A stretch of 56,756 bases of DNA, taken from assembly GCF_000420825.1 (NCBI RefSeq), contig NZ_ATVR01000023.1, forward strand, positions 1 to 56,756, written 5' to 3'. A program made the position numbers and the translations under genes. The notes beneath the pieces were generated by a model. It saw nothing but the letters and a program-made list of their open reading frames with translations. It was not told the origin of the DNA and did not search any database. Below, one piece after another: positions 53,513-56,756 of the stretch. Source of the DNA: Butyrivibrio sp. AE2015. GTDB lineage: Bacteria > Bacillota > Clostridia > Lachnospirales > Lachnospiraceae. Within the stretch, counting starts at the first letter, position 1; every line of letters starts with the position of its first letter.

Positions 53513-54127
53513 TTAATAAAAACAGTTAAACGCTGGTAAAGCTACTTCTTCACCATTTGCTCTGATTACACTTTCTACTTCCGAACAAATCATTACAGGG
53601 TTAAGATTTGTTGCTCGTGGGCCATCTATGTATTCATTCTCTATAAGAATCTTATTAAGCACCTGCTTAATCTTATTGATTGTTGCCTCTGACCATGAAG
53701 CCACTTCATCATCCTGTTCCTGCAATCTCATAAAAAATACATTGAGATCAATTCTTCCATATGAGAAATCCTGTTCACGATACTTAGCTCCGATCACAGT
53801 AATCATATAATCCCATACAAGCCTGTACTGCTTCATCATGGCATATAGACACGCCTGCTTAGCATTCTCTACTGGAGCATGCGCAATAGTATTTATTAGC
53901 GTTAAATCATCTAAACCACGCAATCTTTTAATACATACTCCAGCTATATTTTTTATCATGCGCTCTGTTGGAAACTGGAACAGATTCTCATCCACAACCT
54001 TGCTGATTATCTCTTCATCAGATAATCTTTCATCAACGATAAGCTTCGCTACCACCTTTGATTCATGAAATAGAAACTGTTCTCTGGTAAGCGCACCACA
54101 TCCCTTATAATCACTCAAGTCTATCAC
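53513..54127 (-). CDS. brxA: BREX protein BrxA (DUF1819), 204 aa
   Basis: Helical DNA-binding BREX protein. The DUF1819 features include the early LTREQFLFHESKVVAKLIVD, the FPTERMIKNIAGVCIKRLRG segment, and the end ATNLNPVMICSEVESVIRAN. The start overlaps the upstream regulator gene by 17 bases. First core gene of the operon. Confidence 0.94.
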   Translation of the reverse strand: MIDLSDYKGCGALTREQFLFHESKVVAKLIVDERLSDEEIISKVVDENLFQFPTERMIKNIAGVCIKRLRGLDDLTLINTIAHAPVENAKQACLYAMMKQYRLVWDYMITVIGAKYREQDFSYGRIDLNVFFMRLQEQDDEVASWSEATINKIKQVLNKILIENEYIDGPRATNLNPVMICSEVESVIRANGEEVALPAFNCFY

Positions 54128-54335
54128 CTACTTTTTCTCTCTCGTAATGAACAAGGTCACCAAAGTCACAGTCAAGCTTATCGCAGATTTTTTCCAACAC
54201 TAGCATGGAGACAGGTTCGCCCTTACTCATTTTGGCAATAGTCCCACTACTGAGCTTTACCTCATTCATCAAATCTGTCTTATTCATGCTTTTGTCGATC
54301 AATAGTTTCCATAGTCCGTTGTAAGATATAGCCAT
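54111..54335 (-). CDS. Small Cro/CI-type HTH regulator leading the BREX operon, 74 aa
   Basis: Nearly the whole protein is one HTH domain: WKLLIDKSMNKTDLMNEV, then KLSSGTIAKMSKGEPVSMLV and LEKICDKLDCDFGDLVHY. This is the YozM-like single-domain Cro type found in front of many defence operons. It is transcribed with brxA through a 17-base overlap. The palindrome CGTTAACG (54357-54364), 21 bases upstream of the start, is the probable autoregulatory site. A different regulator class (BrxR, WYL) serves many other BREX loci. Confidence 0.88.
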   Translation of the reverse strand: MAISYNGLWKLLIDKSMNKTDLMNEVKLSSGTIAKMSKGEPVSMLVLEKICDKLDCDFGDLVHYEREKVGDRLE

Positions 54336-54356
54336 TTATTAAACCTCACTCTTGTT

Positions 54357-54405
54357 CGTTAACGTCACATACAGAAATTATAATACAATCTCGAAGGACA
54401 GGCAA
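54357..54405 (-). promoter_or_regulatory. BREX operon promoter with CGTTAACG operator
   Basis: On the minus strand TTGCCT (54400-54405) and TATAAT (54377-54382) are separated by exactly 17 bases, a good sigma-A-type promoter. The eight-base palindrome CGTTAACG (54357-54364) lies about ten bases downstream of the likely start point, inside the leader, where a bound regulator would block transcription. Confidence 0.85.
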
Positions 54406-54513
54406 TTAATGTGTTAAGAAAATCTTCGAGTTTGTGAAGATTTGGTTCTTCATTTTATTGATATTCTCCTTTCACCGCTTTTTATTACATATCTTAGTCT
54501 TTCCCAATATCTA

Positions 54514-54522
54514 TTATCCACA
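54514..54522 (+). promoter_or_regulatory. Perfect DnaA box TTATCCACA
   Basis: TTATCCACA matches the consensus DnaA-binding box exactly. It lies 1.5 kb from the iterons, on the far side of repA. A single box may be chance, but within a plasmid replication region it is noteworthy. Confidence 0.5.
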
Positions 54523-54578
54523 TCTCTTGTCCCATAAAAGGGACTTCCAACTAAGTTTTTTCATCTTTTTTCATTTTC

Positions 54579-54623
54579 GCAAGCAGGGCCTCGCGATATC
54601 GCGATATCGCGGAGGCAACTTGC
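54579..54623. repeat. Long hairpin around CGCGATAT palindrome
   Basis: GCAAG and GCCTC pair with GAGGC and CTTGC, enclosing the 20-base perfect palindrome CGCGATATCGCGATATCGCG (54592-54611). It is by far the most GC-rich palindrome in this AT-rich DNA. A ParB or other centromere site, or a site-specific recombination or transfer site, is possible. It has no T-run, so it is not a usual terminator. Confidence 0.75.
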
Positions 54624-54717
54624 TTGTTGGATGGCTTTGCCCCCAATCCCACAAAACCTCATTTCACTCGGAGCCACTCATCAGATAAAGTAATGCTGAC
54701 TGCATTTACCTAAAACG

Positions 54718-54764
54718 CAAAAAAAGGGGAACTCCATTGTATCATCACAATGAAATCTCCCTTG
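54718..54764 (-). terminator. Terminator of repA
   Basis: Read on the minus strand: AAGGGA and CATTGT pair with ACAATG and TCCCCTT-type partners around GATGAT, followed by a run of seven T. It ends the repA transcript about 50 bases after the stop codon. Confidence 0.8.
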
Positions 54765-54816
54765 GTATTATTGAATCTGTTCGGCTTTATTATGTTTTTC
54801 GTCCTTTATGATTAAC

Positions 54817-55989
54817 TCAATTATCTATCAATGCCTTCTCTAATGCTTCATAATCATATTCGTTCTGTTGGAAGCTATTAAATAAATTTGCATTTTTGCC
54901 TCTCTTTTCAATAGGTGATGAATAATCATTCTTAATCGCATCAATCATCCATCCAACGATATTCCCAATTTTCTTAGCGCTCTTGGAATTCTCGTACTGC
55001 TTTTTAACCTTTTCATAATCATATCCTGCAACTTCAAGGATTGATATGATGTCTTTAGTGGAGATTTTTTCATCCATAAGGTCTTTTACCCGATCTATTA
55101 GTTCATATTTCTCATCATCAGTTATTTTTTTCTCCACAACTTCACTAGTAACATCTACCTTTTCCTCCACATCTTTCCGTTTGATCCGGAAAACGATGCC
55201 AGATGTTTTGCCACCTCTACCAGTTCTCTTGGTCTCATATGATAGATCCAGTTCGGTTTTTTGAGTTATTTCTTTGGTGGCTACATCCATGACATTCTTT
55301 TTAAAATCACGCCATTCGTCATAGCTTTTTTCTGTAGCAACTTCTACAGCTTTGTCATAGTCTGGCTTCTGTTTACCATTAAGTATTTCCTGAACTTTCT
55401 TCTCAGATGCATCAACTACACCGAGTTCTAGCTTAAGTTCTGAAAGACCTATATAGAACTCAAAACCACCATCCATTGTCATCTGGCAGCTTCTATTTCC
55501 AATAAAGGCCTCTGATTTTAATAATTCATATAATCGAAAAGAATAAACGGAAGTCATATCCATCATCACAGGAAGTGACAATAAAGTAAATTTATTCTGA
55601 ATCTGAAGTAATTTTTCTTTAAGCTTCTTATTAAAAGTAATGGTACAGACACCATCTTTATATTCAGCATCTGTAACTATGGTCATATAGTGGAATTCTT
55701 TTTTTTCATCATCTTCGATACCGATAGATCTTCCAATAAGACTGGCTGCAACAGGTTTAAGATGGGAATAAATACTGTTGCCCTTACCAAAGATTTCTTT
55801 TAGCTGCGCTGCCGGCATGACTGCAACTATATCCCCATTTTTATCTGTGGCAGCATTTTGCAGGCTATAAAGAGCAGCTGCTAAAAGTTTGTTCTCATAT
55901 ATGGTAGACTTATATTTAGCACCAATAATGATATTGGATTTCTTATAGTTCATACCCTTGATTTCTCTAGGTGCATTATTAACTGCCAT
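54817..55989 (-). CDS. repA: Rep_3-family plasmid replication initiator, 390 aa
   Basis: Iteron-binding initiator of the Rep_3 (RepE/Pi-like) family with two winged helices. WH1 spans about residues 20-130 (SNIIIGAKYKSTIYENKLLA, AAALYSLQNA), with VYSFRLYELLKSEAFIGNRS following at about 146-165, and WH2 spans 170-270 (FYIGLSELKLELGVVDASEK). A 95-residue helical end follows. The last residues, FNSFQQNEYDYEALEKALID, repeat the tail of the DUF6017-like protein. The start ATG lies 9 bases from GGAGG, and this ribosome binding site is the complement of the first iteron (see findings). Confidence 0.9.
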   Translation of the reverse strand: MAVNNAPREIKGMNYKKSNIIIGAKYKSTIYENKLLAAALYSLQNAATDKNGDIVAVMPAAQLKEIFGKGNSIYSHLKPVAASLIGRSIGIEDDEKKEFHYMTIVTDAEYKDGVCTITFNKKLKEKLLQIQNKFTLLSLPVMMDMTSVYSFRLYELLKSEAFIGNRSCQMTMDGGFEFYIGLSELKLELGVVDASEKKVQEILNGKQKPDYDKAVEVATEKSYDEWRDFKKNVMDVATKEITQKTELDLSYETKRTGRGGKTSGIVFRIKRKDVEEKVDVTSEVVEKKITDDEKYELIDRVKDLMDEKISTKDIISILEVAGYDYEKVKKQYENSKSAKKIGNIVGWMIDAIKNDYSSPIEKRGKNANLFNSFQQNEYDYEALEKALIDN

Positions 55990-56756
55990 ATATCAATTCC
56001 TCCACAATTTATATCATTTACCCCACAACTTTAAACATAATTATTGTAACACTGATTTATCAGATTCTCCACAGGTATTTATCAATTTCTCCAAGCTTTT
56101 TATCTAATCCCCCACAACTTTATAAATTGGTCTTTCTATATTTCGAAAGCTCCACACCTTTTATTAATTCCTCCACATGTTGACTAGGTCAGTCTATTAT
56201 TTTTATCTCCACTTCTTCAAAAAACTTATGTAGCACAATCTGCTCTGTCTAGTTTTTATCAGGCTTTTCGGCGCCATTTGTCTTTAACTCCACAACTTCA
56301 ATTCTACACTCTCTATCTCTACAGCGTTTATCAAAAACTCCACTTCTTGACCGAAATGGTTTATCTATTTCACCACAACTTTTCACATGTCTACTAAAAA
56401 AACATGTTTTTTGTGCTATCATTGAATATAGAAATAAAATTCCAATAAAAAAGAAGCTCCTTTATGTATTAAGCAGCTTCTTAATGTTTACAGATATAAC
56501 CTGGCTGATGTGATTTCTATCAAAAACTCCACATCTTCAAAATGCTTTATCAATACCTCCACAAGTAGTTATTATTTTCTCCACATGCATTTATTAAAAG
56601 CTCCACAACTAAACACTTTCAAACGGTTATTAATATCTCTACAACTTGTTATTAATTACTCCACTTCTTATTATCAATTCCTCCACAAGTCTTTATCTTT
56701 AACTCCACAACTTCTATCTGACTTTGGCTTATTTAAAGGCTTTCCCAAGGTATTAA
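55990..56756. repeat. Iteron array, replication origin (continues into 1-60)
   Basis: About 18 copies of a degenerate 20-22-base repeat with consensus TTATYAATNNCTCCACAAST are scattered over 770 bases, in one orientation, from just upstream of repA to the circle junction (for example near 56000, 56068, 56171, 56337, 56528, 56556, 56601, 56680). Directly repeated sites upstream of a Rep_3 gene are the mark of an iteron origin. The array is loosely spaced (20 to over 100 bases), unlike the tight 22-base spacing of classical plasmids. It also contains the terminator at 56445-56482. Confidence 0.9.
56445..56482 (-). terminator. Terminator in the iteron region for the mob transcript
   Basis: AAGAAGCT pairs with AGCTTCTT, and on the minus strand the stem is followed by a T-run (TTTTTTATT). 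Once the molecule is closed, it lies downstream of the relaxase gene across the junction and would stop that transcript. This supports circularity. Confidence 0.75.

Larger units (their letters stand above)
54406..54716. other. Gap between BREX promoter and repA terminator
   Basis: Contains a consensus DnaA box (54514-54522) and a long hairpin around a 20-base perfect palindrome (54579-54623), listed separately. I see no gene. It separates the replication module from the defence cargo and could hold parS. Confidence 0.5.

Noticed and set aside
54434..54688. Plus-strand reading frame of 84 codons
   Set aside because: No ribosome binding site, low-complexity translation, and it crosses the long palindrome.
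55990..56756. CRISPR array
   Set aside because: The repeats are short, degenerate, irregularly spaced and lie upstream of a Rep_3 gene with no cas genes; they are iterons.

Overview
The window is a complete circular plasmid. Bases 1-95 are repeated exactly at 56662-56756, so the molecule is about 56,661 bp opened at an arbitrary point, and a terminator and the iteron array make sense only across the junction. Gene families (CD110x-type conjugation genes, Maff2, DUF4315, DUF4366, DUF5688, a BspA-like adhesin with Ig-like repeats), low GC content and strong GGAGG ribosome binding sites suggest an anaerobic Firmicute of the Lachnospiraceae (Butyrivibrio/Lachnospira-like). The host is an inference; no chromosomal marker is present.

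Layout. (1) Replication: a Rep_3-type initiator (54817-55989, minus) and about 18 iterons (55990-56756, continuing into 1-60). (2) Mobilisation: a MOBP-type relaxase and a MobC-like protein (189-2139, minus), followed by a hairpin-rich candidate oriT. (3) Small regulators and a 1-kb structured non-coding stretch (2504-4330). (4) Partition and replication: parA, parB, a DUF6017-like replication protein and ssb (4331-7770). (5) A conjugative type IV secretion operon (8016-25862): lipoprotein, VirB6, PrgI, VirB4, NlpC/P60 hydrolase, DUF4315, DUF4366, Maff2, PcfB-like, VirD4, DUF5688, AAA ATPase, topoisomerase III and small proteins. Seven copies of one 25-bp palindrome sit between its early genes. 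(6) Accessory region (25867-38863): a ribbon-helix-helix repressor with three operator copies beside a membrane protein; a 1154-aa secreted adhesin; a TnpB-like protein that appears nuclease-dead, next to a candidate RNA; a fusion of sigma-region-4-like and alpha-CTD domains; XRE regulators; a serine resolvase. (7) A 15.4-kb minus-strand type 1 BREX phage-defence operon (54335 down to 38897): small HTH regulator, brxA, brxB, brxC, pglX, DUF4357, pglZ, an unknown 137-aa protein, brxL, and finally a caspase-like protease one base after brxL.

How the parts fit. RepA with iterons and ParAB maintain the plasmid. The relaxase, MobC and coupling protein deliver DNA to the secretion channel, with SSB and TopB supporting strand processing. 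BREX is the defence cargo, with a caspase that may be an effector or backup. The most unusual signals are the BREX-caspase coupling, the nuclease-dead TnpB-like protein near a surface-protein gene and a candidate RNA, the palindromic repeats of the transfer operon, calcium-binding-type repeats inside the DUF4366 protein, and an iteron that contains the repA ribosome binding site.
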